From positions 372,001-436,000 of the forward strand of contig NZ_SLWQ01000001.1 in assembly GCF_004342425.1 (NCBI RefSeq): a DNA stretch of 64,000 bases, written 5' to 3'. The notes under the pieces were generated by a model. It saw only the letters and a list, made by a program, of their open reading frames with translations. It made no database searches and had not been told where the DNA came from. A program made the position numbers and the translations under genes. This DNA comes from Dokdonella fugitiva. GTDB taxonomy: Bacteria; Pseudomonadota; Gammaproteobacteria; Xanthomonadales; Rhodanobacteraceae. Below, piece by piece: positions 1 through 9,620 of the stretch. The first letter of the stretch is position 1. Each line of letters starts with the position of its first letter.

Positions 1-1
1 C

Positions 2-148
2 GGCGCGTGCTACCGCGTCGCCGGCAGCGTCGGCGAAGCCGCGCCCGGCTATTCGAGCGGGCCGACGATGGAAGTGATTTCCGGTTTCTGGACGGCCGCG
101 GCGAATCCGCCGGACCAGATGTTCTTCAGCGGATTCGAGGGGTGCTGA
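2..148 (+). CDS. C-terminal fragment of a secreted protein with a GFE-type tail
   Basis: Only the last 48 codons lie in the window, so the family cannot be named. The visible tail ends in MFFSGFEGC. That is the same short hydrophobic-then-GFE ending seen on several other exported proteins in this window, for example VLFRDGFE at 5415 and IFLDGFG near 26750. The stop is followed two bases later by the start of the collagen-like gene, so the two probably share a transcript. Inference: an exported protein of the same surface class. Confidence 0.6.
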   Translation, partial: GACYRVAGSVGEAAPGYSSGPTMEVISGFWTAAANPPDQMFFSGFEGC

Positions 149-150
149 CG

Positions 151-1812
151 ATGAAACGTTTTCCGTCCAAGCTGATCGCGCTCGCGCTCGCCTGCGCATT
201 GCAGGGCGCCGTCGCGGCGCCGCTCGCGCCGCAGTCGAGCGCGTTCACCTACCAGGGCCAGCTCAATGCGAGCGGCACGCTCGCCAACGGCACCTACGTG
301 TTCACCTTCACCCTGTTCGACGCCGAAAGCGGCGGTGCGCAGGTGATCGGCACGACGCCGATCCAGCAGTCGATCACGGTCGTCGACGGCCTGTTCACCA
401 CCGATCTCGATTTCGGGCCCGTGTTCAACGGCACGCAGTACTGGCTCGAGATCAAGGTCGGCACGACGAGCGCCAACCAGGAAACCCTCGCCGGCCGCCA
501 GGCGGTGTCCGCGGTGCCGGTCGCGCAGTACTCGCTCAACCCCGGTCCCGCAGGACCGACCGGCCCGGCGGGCCCGCAGGGCGATGCCGGTCCGACCGGT
601 CCGCAGGGCGCGACGGGCCCCGCGGGGGCCATGGGTCCGACGGGGCCGCAGGGCAACACGGGGCCGACCGGCGCCGCAGGTCCGATCGGTCCGACGGGAC
701 CGCAGGGCGCGACCGGCCCTGCTGGCGCGACCGGCGCCACGGGCGCGCAGGGCCCCCAGGGCGTGCAGGGTCCGATCGGCCCGATGGGCCCCGAGGGCCC
801 GACCGGCCCGGCCGGCGCGCAGGGTGCGACGGGACCGGCCGGCCCCGCGGGCGCTCCCGGTGCCACCGGACCGCAGGGACCACAAGGCGTGCAGGGACCG
901 CAGGGTGTGCAGGGCGCCACCGGCCCGGCGGGTCCCGCCGGCGTCGCGAACGTCTATGGCGACGGCTCCGATGGCGCGGGTACGTTCGGCACCGTCGACT
1001 GGACCGCCTCGCCGCCGGCGAGCACGTTGCAGTTCACCAACCTCACCGTGACCGGCACGCTCACCGTGCCGAGCGGCCTCGTGATCCGCGCGACCGGCAA
1101 CGTCGCGATCAATGGCCAGATCGTCGTCGCGACCAATACGAACGCGGGCGCGGGCATCGGCAGTTCGGCCGCTGTGCTCGGCAACAACAACGTCGGCGTC
1201 GGCGGCGGCGCGGCGAGCCCGCTGTTCGCGCGCCTCGGCGTGAGCCCCGGCCCCGCGGGCGGCGGCATCGGCCCGTTCGTGAACGGCGGCGTGCAGACGC
1301 CCGCCGGCGGCGGCGGCACGATCGTGATCCTCGCCCAAGGCACGATCACGGTCGGCGCCGGTGGTGCGATCCGCGCGGACGGCGCGGTCGGCGTGGCTGC
1401 GATTCCGTCGACGAGCAACGGCGGCGGCGGCGGTGGCGGCGGCATCATCATCCTCGCCTCGAAGACCGGCATCAGCAACGGCGGCACGATCAGCGCGGCC
1501 GGCGGCAAGGGCGCCGATGCGCTCGGCGGCACGACCGGCTCGGCCGCATCGGGCGGCGGCGGCGGTGGCGTCGTCAACCTGCTCGCGCCGACGATCAGCA
1601 ACGGCACGATCAACGTCAGCGGCGGCGCGGCGGGTGCGGGCACCAACAGCAACGCGAATACCGCGTTCGGTGGCGGCGGCGGCGGTTCCGCCGGCGCGGG
1701 TGGCAACAGCGGCAACATCGGCACAGCGGCAACGGCGGGTGGCCCCGGCAGCATCTTCACGAAGATCACGAGCGATCCGTCGCCCCTGTTCGTCTCGCCG
1801 GTGCATCGCTGA
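151..1812 (+). CDS. Exported collagen-like Gly-X-Y repeat protein with glycine-rich C-terminus
   Basis: Predicted 553-residue secreted protein. The start at 151 gives a clean signal peptide ([19 protein letters not shown], cleaved after AVAA); the longer upstream reading is arginine-rich and unlikely. Residues about 25-130 form a conserved-looking beta domain ([13 protein letters not shown]) found ahead of collagen repeats in environmental bacteria. Bases 544-948 encode 45 uninterrupted Gly-X-Y triplets dominated by GPQ, GPT, GAT and GPA, a collagen triple-helix signature. Residues 270-550 are Gly/Ala/Asn-rich with GGGGGG runs and end [10 protein letters not shown]. Likely a surface or matrix fibre. 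Bacterial collagens trimerise and can mediate adhesion; the ligand here is unknown. It may be co-transcribed with the preceding gene. Confidence 0.85.
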   Translation: MKRFPSKLIALALACALQGAVAAPLAPQSSAFTYQGQLNASGTLANGTYVFTFTLFDAESGGAQVIGTTPIQQSITVVDGLFTTDLDFGPVFNGTQYWLEIKVGTTSANQETLAGRQAVSAVPVAQYSLNPGPAGPTGPAGPQGDAGPTGPQGATGPAGAMGPTGPQGNTGPTGAAGPIGPTGPQGATGPAGATGATGAQGPQGVQGPIGPMGPEGPTGPAGAQGATGPAGPAGAPGATGPQGPQGVQGPQGVQGATGPAGPAGVANVYGDGSDGAGTFGTVDWTASPPASTLQFTNLTVTGTLTVPSGLVIRATGNVAINGQIVVATNTNAGAGIGSSAAVLGNNNVGVGGGAASPLFARLGVSPGPAGGGIGPFVNGGVQTPAGGGGTIVILAQGTITVGAGGAIRADGAVGVAAIPSTSNGGGGGGGGIIILASKTGISNGGTISAAGGKGADALGGTTGSAASGGGGGGVVNLLAPTISNGTINVSGGAAGAGTNSNANTAFGGGGGGSAGAGGNSGNIGTAATAGGPGSIFTKITSDPSPLFVSPVHR

Positions 1813-1834
1813 GGCGAGTGCGTCGTAGCGGCAC

Positions 1835-1853
1835 GGCCGGCGCAACGCCGGCC
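1835..1853. terminator. GC-rich hairpin between convergent genes
   Basis: GGCCGGCG, a CAA loop, then CGCCGGCC form a perfect 8-bp stem in the 76-bp gap between the collagen-like gene and the convergent kinase gene. There is no T-run on either side, so it is at best a weak or Rho-assisted bidirectional terminator. Confidence 0.35.
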
Positions 1854-1888
1854 ATGCCGGAACGACCGCGCAACGGACTGCCCTGCGC

Positions 1889-4687
1889 TCAGTTTCGTCC
1901 GACGCGCCGGTAGGCCGAATCCGCCGGGTACGCCTGTTCGAGGATCGGCCGCGCGTCACGCTCGAGCGATTCGGCTTCGCGCGCGTTGCCGGCGGCGCGC
2001 AGCGCGCGTGCGTACGCCAGCGCGAAATAGGCGGTGCGCGGATGCCCTGCGCCGACGTCACGCAGGTTCAGTTCGTACGCGCGGCGGTCGTGCGCCAGCG
2101 CGCCGGCGTCATCGCCGCGTGCGCGCAGGATGGTCGCGCGCGTCGCGGCGGCGCGCGCATGCAGCTCCGGCTCGACCCGCGTACCGACCGCCTCGACCTG
2201 GTCGAGCAATGATTCGGCCTGCGCATACTCGCGATGCGCCACGTGCCAGCGCGCGAGCGGCAGCCGCGCGTAGGCCAGCTCGCTCGTGTCCGGTTGCGCG
2301 GCGCTGCGCGCCTCGATGACCGATTCCAGCAGTGCGCGCGCCTCCGCGCCGGCATGGCCGGCATCGATCAGCGCGATCGCGAGATCGACGCGCAATACCG
2401 GCAGGCGGTCGTTGTCCTTGCTGCCGACAGCCGCCTCGTAGATGCGCAAGGCTTCGCGCAGCAGCGGCACCGCGGCATCGAACTCGCCGAGCAGGTACTT
2501 GATCCAGCCCGCATCGAAGATCGCCAATGCGTACTGCGTGCTCTGCCTGCCGTTGCGGCGCTCGATCACCGGCAGTCCCGCGGCGAGCGATCCGGCCGCC
2601 TCGTCGAACAGGCCATGCTCGGCGAGCGTCACGGCGAACACGACGCGGTCCATCGCGAGCACCGCACTGTCCTCCCCGAAGAGCTCGCGCGTCAGGGCGA
2701 GGCGATCGCGACGCGTGGCGAGGGCCTTGGCGTAGTCGCCGGCATAGAGCAAGGCGTTCTCGTACTCGCGCAACGCGAGGCGGTACGCGTTCGTGTGCGT
2801 CGACCCGGCGGAGGCATGAAGCGCCAGTGCGCGCTCGCAGTACGGTACCGCGGCCGCATGCTCGCCGACGTCCGACGTCACGGTGCAGATGTCGAGCAGC
2901 GATTGCGCGATCTCCGGCGGCGCGGCGTGCGACGCTTCGCGCAATTCCAGCGCGCGTCGCGCGGATGCCATCGCCTGCGGGGCCTTGCCCGCGGCGTCGA
3001 GCGCCTGCGCGAGCGTGCCGTATGCATCGGCGAGCAGGCGAAGGTCACCGGCGCCATGGCGCAGCACGAGGTCGAGCGCACGCCGGGCCGCCTGCTCGGC
3101 TTCATCGGATGATCCGCGCGCGCCGAGGATCGCAAGCGCCTTCGCGCGCAGGCTGCGCGCCGCCGCGAGCGGCTCGTCCACCGCCGGGGTGAGGGCGAGC
3201 CGTGCCGCCTCCTCGAGCAGCGGCGCGCCCGCGTTGCCTTCGTTGATGCCTCGATAGGCGTTGCCGAGCGCTTCGAGCAGGCGCGCGCGTGCGCGCGGCT
3301 GGCCGGCCAGTTCGGTTTCGATCCGCGCCCGCCCCTGGTCGAGTACTTCACGCGCGGTGAAGTCGTGCCGACCGGCGCTGGTCGGGTCGGACAGTGCGAA
3401 CGTCGACACGAGGAAGTCCGTGGTCTTTCCGGCGACGTCCGCGGCGAGGCGCGCGTCGCGCTCGGCGAGCACGGTCCTCCACGTGAACCCGCCGGCGAGT
3501 GCGGCCACGAGCACCGCGGCGGCGAGCGGCCAGCGGTTGCGCCAGAGGAAGCGGCGCGTGCGATAACCGAACGCATCGCGCCGCGCGAGCACCGGCCGCG
3601 CGGCGAGGTAGTTGCGCAGGTCGTCGGCGAGTTCGGCGACCGATGCGTAGCGCCGTTCCGCCTCGCGTCGCAGCGCCTTCAGCACGATCGCGTCGACGTC
3701 GACCGGTATGCGGCGCAGCCGCGCGTCGCGCCCCACCGCCGCGCGCCGCGCGACGCGGCTCGGCGCTTCGACGTCGCCGGACAGGATCGCGCTCGTGCGT
3801 GCATGTTCGGACTCCACGTGCGCGAACGGCCGCGTGCCGGCGAGCACTTCGTAGAGCACGATGCCGAGCGAATAGATGTCGGTCGCGGTGCCGAGCGGCT
3901 TGCCCTCGATCTGTTCCGGGCTCGCATAGGCGAGCGTCATCGCGCGCACGACGGTGGTCGCGTTCGCGCCCGGCGCGTCGTCGAGCAGGCGCGCGATGCC
4001 GAAATCGAGCAGCTTCGGCTCGCCGCCCGCGCCGACGAGGATGTTCGCCGGCTTGAGGTCGCGATGGATGACCAGCCGCGCATGCGCGTACTCGACGGCC
4101 GCACAGACCTTGAGGAACAGCTCGATGCGCTCGCGCAGGCCCGCCCGGCGCGCGTCGCACCAGCGATCGATGCGCTCGCCCTCGACGTATTCCATCGCGA
4201 GGAACGGCGCGCCGTCGGCACCGCGGCCGGCGTCGACGAGATGGGCGATGTTCGGATGGTTGAGGCCGGCGAGGATGCGTCCTTCGGCGAGGAAACGCGC
4301 GAGTTCGCGCTCCCCCGGCGCTCCCGCGCGCAACATCTTCAACGCGACGCGCTGGCGGGTCGTGCCATCGTCGCGTTCGGCCAGCCAGACCTGGCCCATG
4401 CCGCCTTCGCCGAGCCGCTCGACGAGGCGATACCGGCGCGGCGCGACCGCCTCGACGCGCGCGTCGGCGAGCAGCACGCGTGCGAGCGCGTCGATCGCGG
4501 GTTTGAGCGCGCCCGCACCGCTGTCGTCGTCGACCGCTTCGAGCAGCCATTCGACCTCGCGGCGCAACGCGTCGTCATCGGCGCAGGCCCGCTGCATGCG
4601 CGCCGCGCGCAACGGCGGGTCGAGTTCCAGCAGCTCGTGCACGATCGCCTGTGCACGCTGGTAGCGCTCGTCCTCCTCGACGCTCAT
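1889..4687 (-). CDS. Membrane Ser/Thr protein kinase with C-terminal TPR sensor domain
   Basis: 932-residue PknB-type kinase. Visible motifs are a glycine loop LGEGGMGQVW (residues 92-101), the ATP lysine in VALKML (about 117), catalytic HRDLKPAN (208-215) and DFG (228-230). A single membrane segment (WPLAAAVLVAALAGGFTW, about 370-390) separates the cytoplasmic kinase from a long alanine-rich TPR region reaching the C-terminus, which would lie in the periplasm. The start ATG overlaps the stop of the upstream ECF sigma gene (ATGA), implying translational coupling. In ECF sigma/kinase pairs of this kind the kinase is known or proposed to phosphorylate and activate its sigma factor. Here that is inferred from linkage only. 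A second such pair lies at 23406-26576. Confidence 0.9.
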   Translation of the reverse strand: MSVEEDERYQRAQAIVHELLELDPPLRAARMQRACADDDALRREVEWLLEAVDDDSGAGALKPAIDALARVLLADARVEAVAPRRYRLVERLGEGGMGQVWLAERDDGTTRQRVALKMLRAGAPGERELARFLAEGRILAGLNHPNIAHLVDAGRGADGAPFLAMEYVEGERIDRWCDARRAGLRERIELFLKVCAAVEYAHARLVIHRDLKPANILVGAGGEPKLLDFGIARLLDDAPGANATTVVRAMTLAYASPEQIEGKPLGTATDIYSLGIVLYEVLAGTRPFAHVESEHARTSAILSGDVEAPSRVARRAAVGRDARLRRIPVDVDAIVLKALRREAERRYASVAELADDLRNYLAARPVLARRDAFGYRTRRFLWRNRWPLAAAVLVAALAGGFTWRTVLAERDARLAADVAGKTTDFLVSTFALSDPTSAGRHDFTAREVLDQGRARIETELAGQPRARARLLEALGNAYRGINEGNAGAPLLEEAARLALTPAVDEPLAAARSLRAKALAILGARGSSDEAEQAARRALDLVLRHGAGDLRLLADAYGTLAQALDAAGKAPQAMASARRALELREASHAAPPEIAQSLLDICTVTSDVGEHAAAVPYCERALALHASAGSTHTNAYRLALREYENALLYAGDYAKALATRRDRLALTRELFGEDSAVLAMDRVVFAVTLAEHGLFDEAAGSLAAGLPVIERRNGRQSTQYALAIFDAGWIKYLLGEFDAAVPLLREALRIYEAAVGSKDNDRLPVLRVDLAIALIDAGHAGAEARALLESVIEARSAAQPDTSELAYARLPLARWHVAHREYAQAESLLDQVEAVGTRVEPELHARAAATRATILRARGDDAGALAHDRRAYELNLRDVGAGHPRTAYFALAYARALRAAGNAREAESLERDARPILEQAYPADSAYRRVGRN

Positions 4688-5247
4688 CCGCCGAGTTCGC
4701 GCTGCAGCCAGGCGCGCGCCATGCGCCAGTCGCGCACGACGGTCGGACGCGCGACGTCGAGCACGTCGGCGATCTCGTCCAGTTCCATGCCGGCGAAGAA
4801 CTTCAGGTCGACCACGCGGGCCTGGCGTGGATTGATCGCCGACAGGCGCCGGAGCGCCTCGTCGAGCCCGACCAGGTCGACCTCGGCCATCGCGAGATCG
4901 ATCTCGTCGATCGACACGCGCGCATCGGAACTCGGGCGCTTGGCGGCGGCGAGCCGGCGCGCATGGTCGACCAGCACGCGCCGCATCGCCTGCGCGGCGA
5001 GCGCCGCGAACTGCGCGCGGTTGCCCGGCTCGAGGCGGCGCTGCCCGAACAGGCGCAGGCAGGCCTCGTTGACGAGCGCCGTCGTCTGCAGCGTGTGGCC
5101 TTCGCGTTCGCCGCGCAGCGCGCGTGAGGCGAGCGCCTTGAGTTCCGCGTAGACGACCGGCGTCACGTGCGCCAGTGCGGCCGCGTCGCCCTCGCCGCAA
5201 CGATCGAGCAGCGCGGCGATCTCTTCGGGATCGAACGCGTCGCTCAT
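4684..5247 (-). CDS. ECF-family RNA polymerase sigma factor, kinase-linked
   Basis: 187 residues, the usual size for an ECF sigma. The N-terminal region carries HTLQTTALVNEACLRL, the region-2 signature of the Sigma70_ECF (PF07638) type. The C-terminal region 4 contains a helix-turn-helix (MELDEIADVLDVARPTVVRD). No anti-sigma gene is adjacent. Instead the gene overlaps the kinase downstream by four bases, so control by phosphorylation is likely by analogy with kinase-linked ECF groups. Its targets are unknown; the neighbouring exported beta-helix and collagen-like proteins are candidates. The 167-bp upstream gap holds its promoter and the 3' end of the beta-helix operon. Confidence 0.88.
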   Translation of the reverse strand: MSDAFDPEEIAALLDRCGEGDAAALAHVTPVVYAELKALASRALRGEREGHTLQTTALVNEACLRLFGQRRLEPGNRAQFAALAAQAMRRVLVDHARRLAAAKRPSSDARVSIDEIDLAMAEVDLVGLDEALRRLSAINPRQARVVDLKFFAGMELDEIADVLDVARPTVVRDWRMARAWLQRELGG

Positions 5248-5414
5248 GGACCTCGCTGTGGGGTGGCCTCGCCGTTCACGGGTCCCAGCATAGCAATCCG
5301 TGAAGCGGTATCGCGAGCCGGACGGCACGGGGTCGTTGGCGCGCGCCGGCGCACCTCCCCGCGCACGCGCGCCGCACGAAGCGGGTCCGCGCGCGCGGAC
5401 CCGCGCGCTGGGGC

Positions 5415-8400
5415 TCACTCGAAGCCGTCGCGGAACAGCACAAGCCAATCCGAATCCGTGCGCACGACCGGCGCGGGCAAGGCCGGGCCGCTCAGCGTGA
5501 CGGGCCAGTCGACCGTCGCGCCGGCTGCGTCGGCGCGCACCGGAATCGTCACGGCCCAGCTCCGCGTCGTGTGCGCGGGAACGACGAGGCTGCCGATCGC
5601 GAACGGCCCGGCGACCGCGGGAGCGCATTCGGCGTCCTGGTCGAACTCGCACCACTGGCCATTCGCGCCATCGAGTCCATCGGTGTCGCCACCGGCCAGC
5701 GCGAGCCCGGCGACGTCGCTCGAGGTCGTGTTGTCGACGCGCACGAGATAGATGTTGGTGCCGCCGTAGCGCGCATAGTCACTGCCGTCGGACACGTCCA
5801 GCGCGACGCTGCCCTTGCCGATGACGGTGACGACGACCGGCGCGCCCACGCTCGGGGCGAACTCGACATTGCCGAGGTAGTGTGCGGTGATCGTGCGCTT
5901 GCCGGCCTGCGCGAAGGTCAGCGTGCAACCGGATTCGAGGGCGGGATCGTAGCTGCAGGTGCCACCGTCGTCGGCGCTCACCTCGATCGTCCCGGCCGGC
6001 TCGCCCTGCCCCGGCGCGACGACGGCGATCCGCGCGGCGACCCCGATCGGCATGCCGAGCGGAACGGATGAAGGCAGCGGCGGGTCGATCGCGACCGTCG
6101 TCGCCGCGGGCACGACGTCGAGCGTGAGCGCGAGCGGACCGGACGGCAGGTTCGCCGCGTCGCCCGCGTAGCTCACGCCGATGGCATGCGTGCCGATCGT
6201 CGCGACATCGGAGGTCGCGGTCGCGTGGCCGGCGTCGTCCAGCGGCAGCGTGTAGTCGATGTCGTCGACGACGAGCGTGACGGTACCGGTCGGCACCGCG
6301 TGGCCCGGCGCGGGATGGACCTCGACGTCGATCGTGACGGCCTCGCCGAACACCGAGGTGCCCGGCGACAGGCTCGCGACGAGGCTGGTCGGCCCGGCGT
6401 TGCGCGTGAAGGTCGCCGTGCAGGTGCGCCCGACATCGAGGGTAACCGTCGCCGTGCCGTCGTCGGCACCGATGCACGCTTCGCCGCTCCAGCCGGCGAA
6501 GCTGTAGCCGGTCGCCGCCTGCGCGATCAAGGTGACGACGCTGCCCTGCACGTAGGTCGCACTGCAGGACGATCCTCCAGCGGTGTCGCAGCCGGCGATC
6601 GCGCCGCTCCAGGGCGCCGGCGTCGCCGCCGCGTCGACGCGGCCGTCGCCGACGACTTCGACGGCGAGCTCGACCGGCGCCGCGACCTCGACCGCGCCGA
6701 TGTCGCAGCGCGCGCCCTGGGGTCGGCCGGTGCCGCGCTGGTCGGTCGCCGGCAGGTCCGTGCAGTCGATCGCGTCGATGGCGGCACTGCCCGCCGCGGG
6801 CAGCAGCGTGGGTGTCGCCCCACCATTGTCGGCGAGCGCACCGAGCATCGGATCGCCCGGCGCGAACCCCGTGCAGCCCGCATCGTCGGCGGCGAGATTG
6901 CCACCGCCGTCGGTGATCGCGCCGTGGCAACTGCCGGCGCCGTCGTCGACGACCGTTGCACGCACGGCGAGCGTGCCGCCCCCGGCGTGCAGCGAGGCGC
7001 CGTCGTGCGGCAGCGCGGATGCGTCGAGCGCGACGTTGGCGGCGAACGTCGCCGCCGTCACCGTGGTCGTGCCGGCACCGACGAACAGCGCGCCGCCGTC
7101 GCCGTGCGCGCGATTGTCGCGGAAGGTGGCGTTGGCGATGGTCGCCGCGCCATCGCTCGCGATCGCGCCGCCACGGGATGTCGCGTTCAAGCCGTCGTCG
7201 GCCGCATTGCCGGCGAACGTGCTGCCGGCGAGGTCGAGCGTCGCGGTCGCGGCCAGCCATACCGCGCCGCCATCGGCTTGCGCGCGATCCTGTTCGAACG
7301 TGCTGTCGAGCACCTGCGCATGACCCGCGGCGAGGGCGAGTGCGCCGCCGTTGCTGCCGGCGAAGTTGTCGTGCAGCCGCACACGGTACATCGCAAGCTC
7401 GCCGGCATTGTCGATCGCGCCGCCGTCGTACCTCGCTTGGTTGTGCGCGAGTTCCGAGTCGGCGATGCCGAGCCAGCCACGGTTGGCGATCGCACCGCCC
7501 CTGCCGTTGGCCGCGCCGCCACTGATGCGCACGTCGAACAGCACGAGCGTGCCCTCGTTGAAGACGGTGCCACCGTCGAGCTCGACGGGATCGCAACCCC
7601 CGCCGCGCGTCAGCGCCAGGTGCATGAGCGCGACCTGCGCGCCACCGGCGAGTGTGACCGCGCGGTGGCAGTACACATCGCCGTCGAGCACGAGGCCTTC
7701 GGCGCCGGAGCCGTCGACGACGACGGACGCACTCGGCGCGAATGCGAGTGCGCCTTCGCCCAGCAGGATCGTGCGCTCGCCGGCGGCGAGGTCGAAACCG
7801 ATGCGGTTGTAGTCGCTCGCGATGACCGGGCAATCGGGGTTGGGCGCGCTGCCGTTGATCATGCCGACCGCTTCGCGCAGCGAGCATCGGCCGTCGACGA
7901 GGACCTGGTCCGCGTTCGTCGTCACCGTGACGCTGCCGACGAACTGCTGCGGCGGCAACTCGACCTCGACCGCGCCGATGTCGCAGGTCGCGCCTTGCGG
8001 GCGCACGACGCCGCGCTGGTCGAGGTAGCCGGAGTTGGTGCAGGTGGACGCATGGTCGATCGCCGCGCTGCCGGCGCCCGGCACGAGTACGCTCGCAAGC
8101 CCGCCGCCACCACCGCTCGCGACGAGCTGCGGATCGTCCGTCGAAACGATGCCGCCGGTGAAACCGTCCTGCGACATGACGAGGTTGCCGGCGCCGCTCG
8201 TGTAGCTGGTGGCGCCGCCGAGCGCGACGACGACGACGTCACGCGCGCCATTGCCGCTGCGCGCGGCGATCGTGTTGTCCATCGAGAACCGGGCGACGCC
8301 ACCGCCGGGGCAGGCATTGCCGCCGGCGGCGCAGCCGGCGTCGGCAAGACTGTAGATCGCGCCGCCGTCGGCCGCGCCGTCACGCCCCGTGGTGCCGGCG

Positions 8401-9620
8401 GCGACGCCGTTGCCGGCGAGCGTCGCGTAACCCACCTGCAGGGTGCCTGCATAGTTGAAGATCGCCCCGCCGTAGCCACTACCCCGGCCCTGATGCACAT
8501 CGGCGGCACCACCGCTCGCGCTGTTGCCGGTGAACGTGCTGGCGAACACGGAGACACGGCCCGCATCGTTGAAGATCGCGCCACCGAGGCCGGCACCGCC
8601 GCCGCCGTCGCCACTGCCCATGCCGCCATACGACGTTCCACCACCGAAGCCGCCCGGCACGCCGGTGCCGTTGAAGACGCCGCCTCCGGCGCCGGCACCG
8701 AAGCCACCCGCGCCGCCTTTTGCCGCGCCATGGATTCCGGCGGCCATGCCGCCGCCACCGCCGAAGCCACCCGCGCCACCGGCGCCACCGACGTGGATGC
8801 TGTCGCCGGGATCCCCGCCCCGTCCGCCACCGCCGCCGAAGCCACCCGCACCGCCCTGGCCGCCGTCGCTGGCGACATAGCTGCCGATCGGCCCGACCGC
8901 GTGGTCGAAGCGATAGCCGACCGCGCCAGCCGCGCCGCCGTTGATGCCACCGCCGCTCGCCGAGCGCGCGAAGTCGTCCATGCCGCCGCCGCCGTACAGG
9001 CCGTCGTCCGGATCACCGGCTCGCCCACCCTGCGCGCGGTTGGCGAAGAACGTGCAGCGCTCGACGAACACGGTGCCGCGATTGAAGATCGCGCCACCCG
9101 CGCCGAGCCCGCCGCCGCCGAAGCCCGAACCACCGCCGACGGCGAAGCCCTGGCCGAGAGCGAGACCGCGCAGCGTCAGCATCGCGCCCGTGCCGACTTC
9201 GAACAGGCGGAACGGTGCAGCGGCGCTCGCGCGCACGATGCGCACGCCCGATCGCATGCCCCGCGCGGCGTCGATCGTCAGGCTCGCGTGCGCACCGGCG
9301 ATCACGAATGCGCTCGCCCCTGCTTCGCTGCGTGCATGCAGCGTCAGCGCGATCGTCTGCCCGTCCAGCGACGGCGCGAACACGATCGTGTCGCCGGGCG
9401 CGGCGACGTTGATCGCATCGCGCAAGGTGACGCAGGCAGCGCCGTTGCACTCGCGGCTGTCGAGCGATGCGGCCTCGTTGCTCGTCGTGACGGTGAGCGT
9501 CGCCGCGTGCGATGCCGTCGCCGCGCACAGCGCGAGCGCGGCAGCCCATGCACGCGCACGCGCGGACGCGCGCCGGGGCGCGGTCGATGCATGCACGCGG
9601 CCGGCAATTCGATCATCCAT
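5415..9620 (-). CDS. Giant secreted right-handed beta-helix protein with InlB-like and Ig-like repeats
   Basis: 1401 residues. The start MDDRIAGRV overlaps the preceding gene by 8 bases and leads into a signal peptide (AWAAALALCAATASHA). Two consecutive modules each begin with a TLRDAI or SLREAV motif, run through GG-rich parallel beta-helix turns (GGGGLGAGGAIFN type) and close with CDIGAVEVE. They cover about residues 40-600 and 600-1025. A third DIGAVEV precedes a divergent InlB-type repeat (GYSFAGWSGEACIGADDG) and then two Ig-like domains (GTVTLVVDD; GTIEVSADDG). The protein ends exactly in LVLFRDGFE. Likely a surface or matrix adhesin or polysaccharide-binding protein. It is the last gene of an operon with the Cry-like protein and the M23 peptidase. 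Confidence 0.85.
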   Translation of the reverse strand: MDDRIAGRVHASTAPRRASARARAWAAALALCAATASHAATLTVTTSNEAASLDSRECNGAACVTLRDAINVAAPGDTIVFAPSLDGQTIALTLHARSEAGASAFVIAGAHASLTIDAARGMRSGVRIVRASAAAPFRLFEVGTGAMLTLRGLALGQGFAVGGGSGFGGGGLGAGGAIFNRGTVFVERCTFFANRAQGGRAGDPDDGLYGGGGMDDFARSASGGGINGGAAGAVGYRFDHAVGPIGSYVASDGGQGGAGGFGGGGGRGGDPGDSIHVGGAGGAGGFGGGGGMAAGIHGAAKGGAGGFGAGAGGGVFNGTGVPGGFGGGTSYGGMGSGDGGGGAGLGGAIFNDAGRVSVFASTFTGNSASGGAADVHQGRGSGYGGAIFNYAGTLQVGYATLAGNGVAAGTTGRDGAADGGAIYSLADAGCAAGGNACPGGGVARFSMDNTIAARSGNGARDVVVVALGGATSYTSGAGNLVMSQDGFTGGIVSTDDPQLVASGGGGGLASVLVPGAGSAAIDHASTCTNSGYLDQRGVVRPQGATCDIGAVEVELPPQQFVGSVTVTTNADQVLVDGRCSLREAVGMINGSAPNPDCPVIASDYNRIGFDLAAGERTILLGEGALAFAPSASVVVDGSGAEGLVLDGDVYCHRAVTLAGGAQVALMHLALTRGGGCDPVELDGGTVFNEGTLVLFDVRISGGAANGRGGAIANRGWLGIADSELAHNQARYDGGAIDNAGELAMYRVRLHDNFAGSNGGALALAAGHAQVLDSTFEQDRAQADGGAVWLAATATLDLAGSTFAGNAADDGLNATSRGGAIASDGAATIANATFRDNRAHGDGGALFVGAGTTTVTAATFAANVALDASALPHDGASLHAGGGTLAVRATVVDDGAGSCHGAITDGGGNLAADDAGCTGFAPGDPMLGALADNGGATPTLLPAAGSAAIDAIDCTDLPATDQRGTGRPQGARCDIGAVEVAAPVELAVEVVGDGRVDAAATPAPWSGAIAGCDTAGGSSCSATYVQGSVVTLIAQAATGYSFAGWSGEACIGADDGTATVTLDVGRTCTATFTRNAGPTSLVASLSPGTSVFGEAVTIDVEVHPAPGHAVPTGTVTLVVDDIDYTLPLDDAGHATATSDVATIGTHAIGVSYAGDAANLPSGPLALTLDVVPAATTVAIDPPLPSSVPLGMPIGVAARIAVVAPGQGEPAGTIEVSADDGGTCSYDPALESGCTLTFAQAGKRTITAHYLGNVEFAPSVGAPVVVTVIGKGSVALDVSDGSDYARYGGTNIYLVRVDNTTSSDVAGLALAGGDTDGLDGANGQWCEFDQDAECAPAVAGPFAIGSLVVPAHTTRSWAVTIPVRADAAGATVDWPVTLSGPALPAPVVRTDSDWLVLFRDGFE

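Noticed and set aside
49..2061. Long minus-strand frame across the collagen-like gene
   Set aside because: Arg/Ala-rich shadow of the GC-rich repeats; it continues through the gene end and into the kinase gene.
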